Positions 24,950-37,070 are shown, numbered from the stretch's first letter. The stretch: 64,000 nucleotides of DNA from Lasiosphaeria ovina (GCA_033439765.1 JAULSN010000006.1:186001-250000), one strand, 5' to 3'. Program-made: numbers and translations. Notes: a model not told the origin generated them from the sequence alone.

Positions 24950-25944
24950 CTAGCCCAGAAAGTGTACCAGCACTAATGCTTACCGTTGTCATCTTCGGGT
25001 CGCCCGCATAGGGAACTTCATTGATATTTGTTAAGTTTTCTACCCTAACCCTGATAAGTCCCAAATCTGGGTCCTCGCAGCTCTGCCGCTATTTTAGACT
25101 GTGGTAACTCTAGCCAAGGTAGCCCGGAATAGTGACCCCCTCTGACCCCCTCGCTCAGTCCGGCTCAGACTTGCTCAGGCTAAGGCGGGCAGCTGCTCAG
25201 CTCCAAAGAAGGAAAGGGAAATTCGTGGTATCGACTTTAGGGTGGTGAAACGGCCGTTATATTAACTTACCTCCCGTCAGAAACCGTAACAACCTGTAGG
25301 TCGTCTTTTAGGCAGCGTGGCCCGAAGAAGGATGGCGGCACGACTGCTTATTAGGCCAGGAGTGGAACGACCTATAAATCCCTGATTGAATAGTGATACA
25401 AAGGCTCTGTGCTAAGACGTGACTCTGATGTCTAAGCTTCGACTGACTACAGAGATGAAGGAGCTCTTTTTCGAAATGCTCTGTCGCTCGCAGAGCCCCA
25501 CTCGCAAAGCTAGTACAAGATACCCTCAGATAGTTTAGTGAGATGTGACCATCGTAATCACGATGGTTGCGTGGGGATTCGAGTTCTTTACGCTGGTGAT
25601 TACATTGTTCAATATTGTGCTTTACCGCTCAGCTTACCTGTGGATTATATAGCAGCTGCCTACAGTGACGGTGAAATAACGCCTGCGGGTTATGCTAGTT
25701 TTCATTAAGTCTTATAATCACCGCCCATCTTTGGCGTCCTGCCATATGATCTGTCTTGATCTTACCTACGCCGGTGGTGTCGGTTGCAGGCTGTAACATA
25801 ACGACCTGCAGTACCAGTGTACTCCCGTCTGTGAGGACTTGCTTCGATAATCAGTCTCCTGATCGCCACTAACCCCTAGGCGTCCTGCCTTGCGATCTGT
25901 CTTTACCCTTTTAGGTGTAGGTCGCAACACTCATTAGTCACTGT

Positions 25945-26160
25945 TGTATGAGACGAATCTGGGCACCTGTGCCACCGCTCGATCCATGTGACATTGCTCA
26001 CCCTCGCTAAGACCCTACTCAGTCTTTGCTCAGGCTTGCTCACTCTAATTGCATTTCCAGCAAGACTGCGCCCATCATGCCTGGAATTGCTTCAACTCTA
26101 GCCGAGTAAGCCCAGAATTGGTCTCATTAATTCGGGATGTGTCCCCACTTTCGATCATGA
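25945..26160 (+). repeat. Dispersed CTCACC-rich repeat
   Basis: Shares GACGAATCTGGGCAC, GTGAC.TTGCTCACCCT, CTTCAACTCTAGCCGAG and an ATGTGTCCC..CTTT end, in the same order, with 49,350-49,600. Non-coding, about 215 bp. Confidence 0.65.
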
Positions 26161-26492
26161 CACCACACCTCCTGCAAACGCTCCTTAAATGGGTTTGAAA
26201 GGCTTATCTGAGGGTGCCTGACTAAAAGAGAGAGGGGTTATCGGGGATTCTCATCCCCCCGGCGGAGACCATGGCCCAGGTAGCGTGGGAGGTGGCGCCG
26301 GCTGAGAGGCTCATTTACCCGCTAGTCAGCTCCAGGTTCTCGAAGTTCCGGGTTTTGCGTCGTTGTAAGGTGTAGCGCGGAAGCCGCTCGAGACCTGGGG
26401 CTTCGATCCTCGAGCTGAGGACGAGACGGTTAGATCTCCACTGAAGATTTTATCAAGATTCTCAGAGAGGACTTACTCCCGAGGGCACACAA

Positions 26493-29400
26493 CTATTCAT
26501 CTCCTATTTCGCCGCCTTCCATGAAACCCTGAGTGAAGTCAAAACTTCTATGCTCGCCCGTATCATCATGTAGAAATGAGTCGAAATCGAAGTCATTAAG
26601 GACATTATCGCCTGTCAATGGGTTGATGGAATCGGTGGTCGCGCGATTCTGTGTTGGTGGCTGTGTTAGGATTTGTCTTGGACTTTGCAATGTCACTGGT
26701 CGAGGTTTAGACTGATTGAAGGCAAAACTTCTATCCTCGCCCGTATCATCATGTAGGAATGAGTCGAAATCGACATCATGTAGGAATGAGTCGAAATCGA
26801 AGTCATTAAGGACATTATCGCTTGTCAATGGGTTGGTGAAATCTATGAGGGAATCATCGGTGGTCACGCGATTCTGTGTTGGTGAGGGCTGTCTCCTAAT
26901 GAGGTGGTTCTGCAAGCGGTTTGGCGGAGGTGGTGGTCCTGTCGATAGGCCCATCCCTTTAAAGGCGGTATTACCATGGGCCGGGGAAAGTGCCTTCGAG
27001 ATGGGCTTCACGGCTGGTCGTCTCCTACCGCCCTTCCCGTGTTTTTCTGATAGGTGCCTTCTCAGTGACTTTTGTGAACTAAACGGAGGGTATTGACATC
27101 CTTGCTCGGCGCAAGGGAAGCTCAGCTTGTGATCTGCCTCGTGTGCTTGACGTTCTTCGCTGCTACCAAAGCCGCTAGTGGCGTGAACACAAGAGATAAA
27201 TCGACAAAGGTAGGCGTGGCCGCCGAAATTGTTACAAAAGCGTTCGAATTCGGATGCTGTGGCATCTGAGCGGTCTTGTGTTTTAATCAGGTGTCGTACC
27301 ATTGTCTCGTAGTTCTCAAAAACATGATGTACGCGGGTGGGGTGTACAAGGTTCTCTAAGCGTTACTGTTAGCTACGTGCCTTAGTGAGGAGGTAAGGAG
27401 GTTTTGAAGGTCAATTAATTGAGTCTAAGATTGCAAAAGGAACTTACCAGCTAAATTTAACCCATCAGCCCGGTGTTGTCCAGAGGCACGAGCTTGCAAA
27501 CTCAGCGTAGCGTCGCACCATAAATTGGGAAAATTTTGCCGGATTCCCTCGAGTTCTTCAATCAGTTGCCCCGAATGTATCGCCTCCGGGCCTGGTCGAG
27601 ATTTTGCTAAAAAAGTAGATAAGTTCGAGGCGATGCTGATAAACCGGCAATCCCACTTCTCTGTCGGAGCGACGGTTAATTCCTGCAGGTCGACAGCCCA
27701 AAACTCTGTCGCGTAAGGGACAAACCCCCAAACCCCTCGTATAATTTGCACTTGCCGAAGATTTTGGGGAAAGCCAGGGCTAAGGACATCAAATGCGGAA
27801 CGGATGCAACGGAGTGAAGCCAATCCGTGATCCCAGCGAATTGAACCCTCTTCCATTCGGATCGGTATGCTGCAATCGCCGCTTTGTAGATGACTGATAT
27901 ATGGTGTTTAGTCCAGGTTTCAGTTCCCGGGGATATGTAACATACATACTCTTTAACGGAGCTGTGGATGAAGGCAAGGGTGGAGTTCCGTCGCTCTTCA
28001 ATGAGCGGCTTACAAGCCTCGAGGGCATGAGCCGGCACAGGGCGAGCGCCAATCGACTCGTCCGTTTGAAACATGAGAGCGGATTGCAGCTCGGCTTTTC
28101 GGAGAGGACGTTTAGCAAATGCAATCCAGCCGAAGATTGCTCTCAAGCGGAGGGCTGAGCGAATGTCGAGGCCTGATAGAATACGGGACAGTAATTTTTC
28201 ATAGCTAAGGGCCCCGACTTCGTCAGTGAAAGTTGGGGTGTGGTGTATTTACGTATGTAGCAGAGGGGGGAACTAACAAGGCAGTAAGCTCCCGAGGGAG
28301 CGCATCTACAGCCCTCATGAATTCATCGCCGCTGTAAAACAAGTTCGCAGCAAGGTAGTCCAGGACTAGACATGCCCATAGAAACATTCCTATGATATAT
28401 CCCGTTAGTCAAATTTCCCTAGATGCGAAGACATGTCAAGGGGTTATCTTACCGTCAGCCCTTTTCCCGATGTGAGATGCTATGCTCTGCACGCCATCTT
28501 CTGAGATATCCAATTCACGCAGTTTGTCGTGCATCGCCTGAAGCTGGACATGAGCGTACCTCGTGATTGCGTCACACAAACAATCTTTCTCTTCGGCAAG
28601 CGAAAGGACGGATTTCTTTCTTAACTTGTCCCGGAGCGCCGTAGTATCTCGGCTAGATATCAGGACTTTGCAATTGCTACCCGCCAACGTGAGGCGTTCC
28701 ATGAGCCGGAGTAGACGCCGTTGCTTGTCACCAGTGCATTCGTCCAAACCATCTAGGAGAATGTGGATGCAGGGTTGACCATTGCCGGAAAGGAGCTCGA
28801 CGGCGATCTCAAGCAACTTCTCGAGAATAGGAAGGGTGGCTTGTCGGCTACCAACGTACTCTTCGTGGATATGGGCCACGAGGTCAGCATCGCGTTGAGC
28901 TGCTTGCAGAAGCAAAGACTTGATGATTTGGTCGTACTGTATCGAGGAGTCGTGCGTGTAGGAGCAGAAATGCCGGATGACTAGCGAGCCCTTGGATGCG
29001 TTGAGGAAGGACAGGAGTTGAGCGGCGATGACACTCTTCCCTGTACCGGGCCCGCCCTGGAGCCACAAGAATGGGTGATCTGGAGTTGACCGAAGCCAGG
29101 AAGTTACCTGAGGCCTCTTCAATACCCAGTCGACGGTGCCAGGATACCGTTCTCCAACCTTGGCCAGTGAGTCGAAAAGGACGATCTGGTCGGAGTCATC
29201 AAGCCGAAGCCAGGTGATGGCACTCTGCATCTGCCGGGCTGTCTGCTGTTTTTGTTCTTGGGCAAGCTGCTCCAGGTTCTCAGTTCTCCAAGTTCGCAAC
29301 GTCTCTCTCATGGTTCTAGCTTCAACGATGTTATGGGCGTTGACTTCCTTATCGATAAGCTCCTCATGCCGCTTCAAATCCGCAATAATTGTCTCGAATT

Positions 29401-29997
29401 CACGCTCGAACCGACCCCAAGTCGTCAAGAAGAGGATTTTCCAAGCTAGTCAAGCAAGTTAGGCTAAGAATCCGTGAAGAGCTACGCTTGACTTACAACG
29501 GCGGATAATGAATTTGTAAGCGGCTTTATGAAATCGGAGGATGTCGGCGTAAAATATGACGAAGACAGGGTAAAGCTGTGGCTGGCCTTTGAACGACATT
29601 TTGAGAAGTCAAAACCTGCCTAGTGACTCAGCGATTCGTGAATAGGCCTTCATGATGCGGTCGAATGCCTCTGTGTAGTCACTTGAAATCTCTTTAAGAT
29701 GAGTTTGATGGGAGCCCAGATCCAAGGGAGGTAGTCGGTTCCATTACATAGCACGATGACTTTGGAGTAATGATGGAGCCCTTGAAAGAGCGGCTCGAGG
29801 CGACGCATGTTGCGCAGGGATTGGCGCGCTGCCAGCTGTCGCTCGAGATCCATGGCAGCGCGCCTGACATCCTCTAAGGTTGTGGATGCAAAATCGCGAG
29901 ATTCTGCTGGAGAAATAGTGCGCTCCAAGTCTTTGAAGGCATTCTCAATTGCCCGTCTGCTTGCTGAGAGAGCTGGTGTCGGGGCCTTCAGCGGCAT
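26493..29997 (-). pseudogene. NLR-like STAND protein (DUF7708-like, NACHT, C2H2), broken by frameshifts and a stop
   Basis: Predicted exons are 29,997-29,497, 29,445-28,453, 28,389-28,278, 28,204-27,448 and 27,355-26,493, with good GTAAGT-type donors. Domain order: an N-terminal helical DUF7708-like region (LRNMRRLEPLFQGLHHYSK), a linker, a NACHT NTPase (P-loop GGPGTGKS; LLDGLDEC as Walker B), a winged-helix-like segment (AIFGWIAFAKRPLRK) and two C-terminal C2H2-type fingers. Fungal NACHT proteins of this kind are signal-transducing ATPases tied to allorecognition and cell death. Exon 1 has a 1-nt frameshift near 29,698 and an in-frame TGA at 29,609-29,611. Exon 4 has another 1-nt frameshift near 27,855. 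Splice sites and most frames are otherwise well kept, so inactivation is recent, or these are assembly errors. The tail has a duplicated DFDSFLHD block. Confidence 0.85.
26530..26840 (-). repeat. Internal duplication at the 3' end of the NLR gene
   Basis: A block encoding NPLT.DNVLNDFDFDSFLHD plus the following DDTGE.RSF.F occurs twice, at about 26,533-26,620 and 26,716-26,840. The second block contains an extra DFDSFLHD unit. The duplicated tail is acidic. Confidence 0.85.
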
Positions 29998-30307
29998 TGC
30001 AAACGGGAGGCGGTCTGTCGATGCTTTCGGAAGGAAAGTGGAAGTGATTAGGGAAAAGTTTTCACAAAACCGAATCGACGCGAGCCAAGGCAGCCGTTCA
30101 AATGCACTAGCCAGATCTGGATGGCCAAAACAGGTCGAATGCTGTGGAATCAGTGGCTTGCGGTACTGTACTTCGGTCCAATCAACACAGATTTCAACAA
30201 TGATTGGTAGTCTTCAAGGCGGTGCTGAGCATCGGGCACATCAGTCCTTTCTCTCCTCCTAAAGCTCCAGCCTGCCCTCACTTACTCCATCAGGTTATCA
30301 ACAAGCT
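29998..30307. promoter_or_regulatory. 310-bp shared upstream region of the NLR and SNF2 genes
   Basis: The NLR start (29,997, minus) and SNF2 start (30,308, plus) face away from each other across this spacer, so it should contain both promoters. No specific motif identified. Confidence 0.5.
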
Positions 30308-33300
30308 ATGGACCTGCCGCGGAAAAGACGACGACAGGACAGCGACGGGGGCGCCTCATCGCGCGCATTTCCGCGTCCGCTTTCACCACCGCTCCCGCAG
30401 ACTAGTCTCCCTGACGGGGCCCACACCGTCGACGGCCACAATGCGGAGGGAACCGTGTGCTATGGCATGGTTAGATGCACAGTATCTAATTAATTCCCTG
30501 TAATTTTGCTAACGTACTAGCCTAATAGGTTGCCGGTTTCCATGGAACATACACGAGGCTCCCCGTGAGCAGCGGTGTGCGGAAAGAGTCGGATGTCTTC
30601 GCCGTGACAATTGAGTCGAGTCACAAGTTTACCCCTGCAAATATCAGTGATGCCTCTAGCTGCGGTAAATTTTCTTCCGACTATATCGACATCGTTCAAG
30701 CCCTGTTAGACGAGCCGAGTCTAAGACTCCAGGCAAGTTGCACCGTTGGCAGTCCCCAACCGCAAAAAGCAACAGCAAAGCCTGCGCGGTTGGGGCCTTT
30801 ATCACAACCGTGCGAGCTGTCAATCATCGTTTACGGACCCAGAGGACTACTCGATAATGTCGGCGAATTCTTCCAGTATCTCGAAATATACTTGCAAGAT
30901 CCGAAGGATTGCGAGTGGGACGTGAAGTACTGCAACCCTCATCGCCTCCCATCACTCAACATCAACGACTGCCCAATGACGTAGCCTGTCCGGACCAGGT
31001 GCAAAGCTTGACCAAACCCTCTTTCAGATGATTCCCGGCGAATCGGACCTTCTGGATGTTCTCGACGCGTCTCAAGACTTGCCAGAGGCTGATCAGCCTC
31101 AGGTCATCCTCCCTTTTCTCAAAAAGTAAGTCATACTGCTTTTAACCCCTAGTGTTAAGCCTAGGTCAAATCACTGAACGTAGCTGTAGACACCAAAGGC
31201 AGGCACTCACATTTCTGCAGCAACGTGAAGCTGGTTGGGATTTCGACCCTCGCTCTGATGACTTTTGGGACTTCAGGCAAACCAGCCAAGAAGCATTGTA
31301 GGTTGCAACAGCTCGGAAAACGGAGCGATTTTAGTCCATATTCTGACATTCGTACGACAAATAGTTTTGTAAACAGCATTACTCTAACTTGCTACGCGGA
31401 TGCGCCCCCCCAATTCTGCGGCGGCATTGTTGCTGATCCTATGGGCCTCGGTAAAACCTTGACAATGATTGCCCTCATAGCGGCGGATAAGCAATCCGTT
31501 CCCTCATCCAGCCCGCCGTCACTTATCCTTGTCCCACCGCCCCGTAAGTGCAACAAGCTCTAAACAGGGGATAGCCTTGGTTAACAGGGACTTTTCATTG
31601 CTTGTAGTCCTCGATACCTGGGAGGAGCAGCTGGGCCAGTACGTTGAACTTTCCCTTTATCCTGCTTTCAGTCTATCTCCTAATAACTGGTGCATTTCAG
31701 ACACGTCCGCCAAGGTGGATTGACGTGGCGGCGTCACTACGGCAAGGACAAGCTCACTGAGGCGGATAATATTGCTACCTATGATATAATAATCTCAACA
31801 TATAATACGGTGAGTGCGGATTGGAACAACGAGCAGAAAGCGACGAAGAGCGTTCTGTTCTCCACCCCATGGAAACGAATCGTTTTGGACGAAGGTATGC
31901 TACTTCAGTTACCGCACTTTGCTTACCGTCACTCACGTAGAGTCCGAGCCACCCAGATGTTGTACGCTAATGCGATACCATAGCGCATGTGATCCGAAAT
32001 GCTCAATCCCAAATGTCTCGAGCGGTTTGCGCTCTCAATGCCACCGCAAGATGGGCGGTCACTGGCACACCGATACAGAACAAAATCGGCGACCTGGCAG
32101 CCCTGCTCATGTTCATTAGAGCATATCCGTATGACAATGTCAAGCATTTCGAGTCAGACATCGGCCAGATGTGGAAGACAGGAAATATTGAAGAGGCTGT
32201 TAACAGGCTCAGGAAACTCTCACGTGGACTGATTCTGCGACGTCCCAAAACGGTCATCGAGCTGCCTCCACGCACGGATCTCAAGTTTCCAATCGACTTC
32301 AGCCCTTCAGAGAGAGCGCTGTACGAGAAACTAAAGCAGCAGACGATCGCCGGAATTGAGGAGGCATTTCGAGACGGGGACAGTGGTGGCCTTGCCTCAA
32401 ACTCATACATCACAGTCATGCAGAGGATAAACGCCCTCCGGATGATATGTGACTTAGGCTTGAATTACGACTCCAGACATGACGTCGCTGCGGCGGAAGA
32501 AGCACGTAATTCCGACCTGAAACACTGGAGCGCCGTTGCCCAAGAGACATTCAACTTGCACCGAGAGGTACACTCGGTTGAATGCTCGATTTGCGAGTAT
32601 GTTTGCCACACCGCTGCGACGCCTTTTATCTATGGCACCATTGAGCCCTCACCCCCTTCATATTTTGCGAAATGCCTGTCGTACATCTGCAGCGACTGTG
32701 CTCAACGTCGTCTTGGCCAGAGCGAGGCCGTTGTTTGTGAACACACCCCAAGCCACAGCATTGCACCGGTTTCTCTTAGCTGGGCGACCTCGGAGGATAA
32801 CGGCGCGCCAACCGGCTCTGGCACCGCTTCCGTCTCGTCAACTCAGCTCTCTAGCAAAGTTACGGCTTTGATCTCCCATCTCAAGTGGCTGCCAGTCGAC
32901 ACGAAGAGGTTGGTACAAAGTTCCCTCTGGAGTAGCAACCAAATTGACCACGGGCCAAAAACAGTGTCGTATTTTCGAGCTGGAGGATGAGCCTCAACCT
33001 CGTCGAGGTGGGATTGAAACAAGCTCAGATCAAATACATACGGTTCGACGGAAAGGTGCGGCAGCAGGACCGGCAGACTGTTATCGAAAAATTCAGGAAA
33101 GATCCGACGCTTAGAGTGTTTCTCTTGACTCTCTCCTGCGGCGCTGTTGGGTAAGTTTGACCCTGAGTTTGCTTTCAGGGGCACCACCCCTAGGTACTGA
33201 CATTTTTGAATTTCATCCGCATAACTAATCAACACCGATCATATTAGATTAACACTTACCGAAGCGTCTCAAGCTTACCTGATGGAGCCTCACTGGTATT

Positions 33301-33792
33301 TCGCATTCTGCCATTCTTATCCCCGCATGTCTCTTTATCCCTTCTCGCTCCTGCATGAACACGCACAACACCCCGATCCCATACATAGCACATAACTAAA
33401 GTGCCAAATCACATAGGAATCCGACAATTGAAGAACAGGCGTTAGCTAGAGTCTATAGGTTAGGCCAGCAGAAGCCAGTAACGACAGTTAGATTCTTTGT
33501 TAGAGACACATTTGAAGAGGTAAATTCCCAACTTCGATTTAAAGATAACAACACACAAGATTCCTGATAAGTCAAATATCACCAGAGGGTCATGGATCTC
33601 CAACGATCAAAGCGGAAACTCGAGGAAGTGCTCTTGGCCAAGAGAAGAGGAGCTGAAGATCAGAACGAAGGCCTAAATTCTCTTGAGGTACATACATACT
33701 TTCCTCCAAGGTCCATCCCCCCTTGTGGCCGCTAGGGAGGAGGCAAGCTTACACAATTGATATCTTTCTAGGATCTCCGGAGCCTTATTTAG
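30308..33792 (+). CDS. SNF2-family helicase (RAD5/RAD16/HLTF-like) with degenerate RING
   Basis: Twelve or thirteen exons. Clear ones are 30,308-30,469, 31,190-31,297, 31,365-31,543, 31,608-31,638, 31,701-31,894, 31,984-32,908, 32,965-33,150, 33,248-33,295, 33,417-33,519, 33,586-33,687 and 33,772-33,792. Helicase motif I is DPMGLGKT, the DEAH box is split by an intron, TGTPIQN is motif III, and VFSSWRMSLN, FDGK and YRLGQQKPV form the C-terminal lobe. Between the lobes a Cys-rich SICEY...YICSDC segment resembles a worn RING finger. These proteins remodel chromatin or act in post-replication repair. The second exon (30,529-31,125) changes frame near 30,980. Removing a possible 58-nt intron at 30,927-30,984 gives an uninterrupted 865-residue frame, but that segment (YCNPHRLPS) itself looks coding, so a 1-nt insertion is the alternative. 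Divergent from the NLR gene. Confidence 0.85.
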
Positions 33793-35004
33793 GTGACAGG
33801 CGCGGGGTACCTCATCTCCAACTATTAGGCTTCGGCTAATCTACAGCGCTGTTTCCCCAGCCCTCTTTGCTGTTGGCTTACAAAGTTATACCCACTTAAT
33901 ACCTCTTCCCACTCCATTCCTAGTGATAACACTTTCCTAGCTCGTTTTGCCTTTATAACGCAGTGCCTGTACTAGATAGTTTGATAGAGCGCATACAATT
34001 CGAAGCTCTAATTGACCCGTAACGGTGATTTCTAGGATGGAACAGAGAAAACGGCAGTTACGTGGCGAGGGAAAGCCACCGTTACGTGTAGGGGGCCGGG
34101 TATCCCAAAATTGGGCATAGGTTCGTCCTTGCAGCCACACCGCCCCATTTATGGCCACGGCAAGTATAGCCGGGGCAAATTCATTAGACTCACGCAGCCC
34201 TCAGTGCGGCTCACCCCTTGCTCAGGATCTGCGACTAATACGGACTCGGCCAGAAAAAAGTGTCGGGTGTGACTATACAGGTAGTCTCAGACTAAAAATA
34301 AGTGGGTTCCGTCCGAGCATGGTTAGCCTGAAATCACGCTTGCTTCACCCCCGGCTCAGCTTCGGCTCACCATTGCTCACCCAATGCTCACCCTGTTATG
34401 AAAATTGGTAAATTTACGCGACGTTGGACCGATTTTGGGCCTACCTCTGAAAAATAGGGGGGTCTGTCAGATATGACAGCAACTACCACTTGTTAGAGCA
34501 ATGAACGTTTCGTGCTTTTTAGTGCAGTGGTTATGCGACAGGTTCCCAGAAATCAGACCCCTATCCCCCTACTCTAACAAAACAAACCCGCCCTTAAGAT
34601 GGAGGCCAAGAATAGGGCTCGGTGGCTAACGTTTTCACTCTCCGTTTTGAGATTCTGGGTTGTAGTAATCATGCTTGCCTACCGCACGACCGCTCTTCTC
34701 CTGGCAATAAAGAGGCAGCTCGACTTGTCCTACTGCCTACCACACGATTTTTCTCTCTCTTGTCTCCGTGTCCTTGCCCCCCTTGCCCCCCTTAGCACGC
34801 CGAACACATCTCCCTTCTTCCTTATTTCTCTCAATATTTTATTTACGATGCTGAGAAAGAAGAGCCCCTAGAAGTTTTTTCGCTAGGGAAAAGAGAGGGC
34901 TTAGAGAACTGTACAGAGGGGATAGACGGCTCTAAAGTCCATAAAAAGCTAACGGACAAGGTATTAAGAGGATATCACCGTATGATTAATCTGTAGAACC
35001 AGTA
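33793..35004. other. Intergenic region with a dispersed repeat
   Basis: No supportable gene. Contains a CTCACC-rich repeat (34,100-34,420). The rest is AT-rich with pyrimidine runs near 34,740-34,840. Confidence 0.5.
34100..34420 (+). repeat. Dispersed CTCA/TGAGC-rich repeat, another copy
   Basis: Holds TCCCAAAATTGGGC, GGCAAGTATAGCCGGG, CACCCCTTGCTCAGG, ACTAATACGGACTCGGCCA and later GGCTCACCATTGCTCACCC. Best match is the minus strand of 12,540-12,720. Confidence 0.5.
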
Positions 35005-35319
35005 GGCAACTACAAGGCTGGCTGCACCTTCATCGAGGCCTTTTGCCAGTACCGCCACTCTCTCGGGATTCCGGCCTCGGTGCTGAGCATCTGCCCCATC
35101 GACAATGTCGGATTCGTGGCGGAAAACGCGTTCGCCAAGCGGAATGCCATCTCGCAGGGGAACTACATGCTGGGGGAGCAAGAATTCCTCGACTCGGTTG
35201 AGGCGAGCCTCCTCAACCAGTCGTCGTCAAACAATATCGCAATTGGAACCGCGGGTGGCTGGCAGAACAGCGCCACTGGCGGTAAGTGCAACGAGGAGCC
35301 CTCTAAAACCACCAGCTGA
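35005..35319 (+). pseudogene. Ketoreductase fragment of a highly reducing polyketide synthase
   Basis: An open frame of about 90 codons reads [20 protein letters not shown], then [16 protein letters not shown] and a [15 protein letters not shown] tail. This matches the C-terminal part of KR domains in fungal type I reducing polyketide synthases, where the tyrosine and following Ala/Gly-rich helix are catalytic. The rest of the megasynthase is absent: no ACP follows and no upstream KR lies before it. The frame ends at 35,319 and runs into an FAD-monooxygenase fragment. Confidence 0.75.
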
Positions 35320-35329
35320 CATCCCCGGC

Positions 35330-36313
35330 CACCAAAATCCGCGTCCTCTACCCCTCCGGTGTGCGCCGCATGCAAATCCAAAAAACTACACGGGTCCTCT
35401 CCTCCGGCCTCAACTTCTCCTACGGCAAAAGCTCCTCTCCTTCAACTACCCCACCCCCTCCACCGTGAGAGCGAACTTCTCCGATGGCACCACCAGCACT
35501 GGCTCTGTCGTCATCGGCTGCGACGGCGGCTCCTCCCAAGTCCGCAAATGTCTCCTCGGCGAGGATCTCGCCGCGCAGGAAGTCCTCCCCTACGCGTTCA
35601 TGAATTTCCCCTTCAGCCTGCCTGCGGATAAAGCGGTGTGGCTCGACGAGCAGATGAACCCCTCCGTGGACGTCGCGCCGCATCCGAAGAGCATGTACAT
35701 GGGGTTGTTCTTGCTTGACAAGCCGGATTTTGAACGGCCGGAGATGTGGGTGTTTTACGTATTGGTTACCTGGCCGATTGCAGACAAGGAGGATGAGGAG
35801 AACGCGCCGAATCGGCTTGAGCGGCTGCGTGCGAAGATGGAGGGGTGGGCGGATCCGTACAAGTCAGTGGTGGAGTGGCTGAGTGAGGATATTAGTATTG
35901 GAGCGGACCAGTTGCGGATCTGGCATCCGAGAAAGTGGGATAATCGAGAGGGGCGGGTGACGTTGGCGGGAGATGCGGCGTACAGTATGACGTTTCATCG
36001 GGGACAGGCGGGCAATTTGGCGATCAAGGATGCGGATGAGTTTGTGAAGGCGATGGTGGAAGTGAAGGAGCGGAGGATGAGTCTGAAGGAGGCGATGGAT
36101 GTCCATGATCGGGGGGTAGTGGAGAGGGGAGAGGTGGAGATTTCAAGGTTGCAGGCGGCGGCGTTTCATGATTATGAGAATTTTGATAATAGTCCGGTGT
36201 TCAAGATGGGATCAAGCCGGCGGGGAAATAAAGCGTTGGGGGGAGAGGGCTGGCGATGTTGGAAGACAGACATGGAGGCTTACCAGTCAACGGTGTCGGT
36301 TGGGACGCGATAG
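35330..36313 (+). pseudogene. FAD-dependent monooxygenase, N-terminally truncated
   Basis: The frame from about 35,440 to TAG 36,311-36,313 carries IGCDGGSSQVRKCLLG (second FAD motif) and GRVTLAGDAAYSMTFHRGQA (GD motif), both normal for PHBH-type monooxygenases of fungal secondary metabolism. The N-terminal GxGxxG nucleotide-binding fold is missing. Upstream, SSGLNFSYGK sits in another frame, so a 1-nt frameshift near 35,437 separates it from the downstream part. A working flavoenzyme is not expected. Together with the KR fragment it looks like debris of a polyketide gene cluster. Confidence 0.75.
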
Positions 36314-36358
36314 ATTCAGGGAGAGTGGGACAACCAGAAGCTGTTACCCAGCCCTTCA

Positions 36359-36583
36359 CTAATAACATCGTTCACCTCCATAATCCCAACAAACTCCTCC
36401 TCGGCCCATATTGACGGGAGTGGGTGTGTGAAGATGCTGGCTTGTAGGGCCGACTTTGCGGGGCACGCACTCTGTGCTGAGGTTAGCGTTGGCGTTGAGG
36501 ATAAAGGTGTTGTTGGTGCGGGGACCATTTCCGCCAAAACTGGTGACGGGGTCGAACTGGGGGAGGCTAGGAAGGCTGTACAA
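36359..36583 (-). pseudogene. Possible tyrosinase fragment
   Basis: On the minus strand about 70 codons read LPQFDPVTSFGGNG, then a Cys and KVGPTSQ. This order (PxFDxxTxFGGNG followed by Cys-x3-GP) is seen in fungal tyrosinases between the copper-binding regions. No copper-binding His motifs are present and both flanks have stops. A weak call. Confidence 0.3.
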
Positions 36584-36897
36584 TACCTAACGCCGAGGGC
36601 CAGTGTACCCGCAGGGCTGTTGACATCCGACTGGCGGCTATGAACCACCAACTGGTGTCATGGGTGGGACGGCCCTTGCGTTCAACACCAGTGGCTTGGG
36701 AGCTCAACACCGTGATATTAACTCACGCTAAAGTGGTTCGAAATCCGTAATATCGATGTGTCCCATGGTAATCGTCGCATCTCGACCTGTCGCTAGGATG
36801 CAGATCTTGCGTTCCTCTCGGCTTCTCCTGAAGGCATTTGACGGCAGCACTGCAAGCTGCTTCCTAGACGCTCGGCAGTAACGCCCCAATCAATCCG

Positions 36898-37070
36898 TGT
36901 TGGGAGGAAAGGTAAGCACTGGATTGCTTGGAGGAAGTCTAGCTATCTGGGCCACAGCGGAATATATATGTGGAAGTGATGGCCTGGACCGGTGGATCCC
37001 ATATCCACTTATGCCTCGGCTTGAGGGCATCAGGCCGGGGTCCGGCCTGATCCCTGCTAGCCTGGCCACA
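36898..37070 (-). repeat. 3' LTR of the Copia element (173 bp)
   Basis: On the minus strand it starts TGTGGCCAGGCTAGCAGG and ends CCTCCCAACA. Nearly identical to the LTRs at 43,422-43,594 and 60,968-61,140. Confidence 0.93.

Larger units (their letters stand above)
23613..26492. other. Gene-poor region with dispersed repeats
   Basis: No gene supported. It holds a second copy of the 50-bp motif (24,895-24,949) and a CTCACC-rich repeat (25,945-26,160). A related TGCTCAGGCT-rich stretch lies at about 25,120-25,210. Confidence 0.5.

Noticed and set aside
34599..34871. 90-codon plus-strand ORF with hydrophobic segments
   Set aside because: Arises from a pyrimidine-rich tract; no signal or domain.
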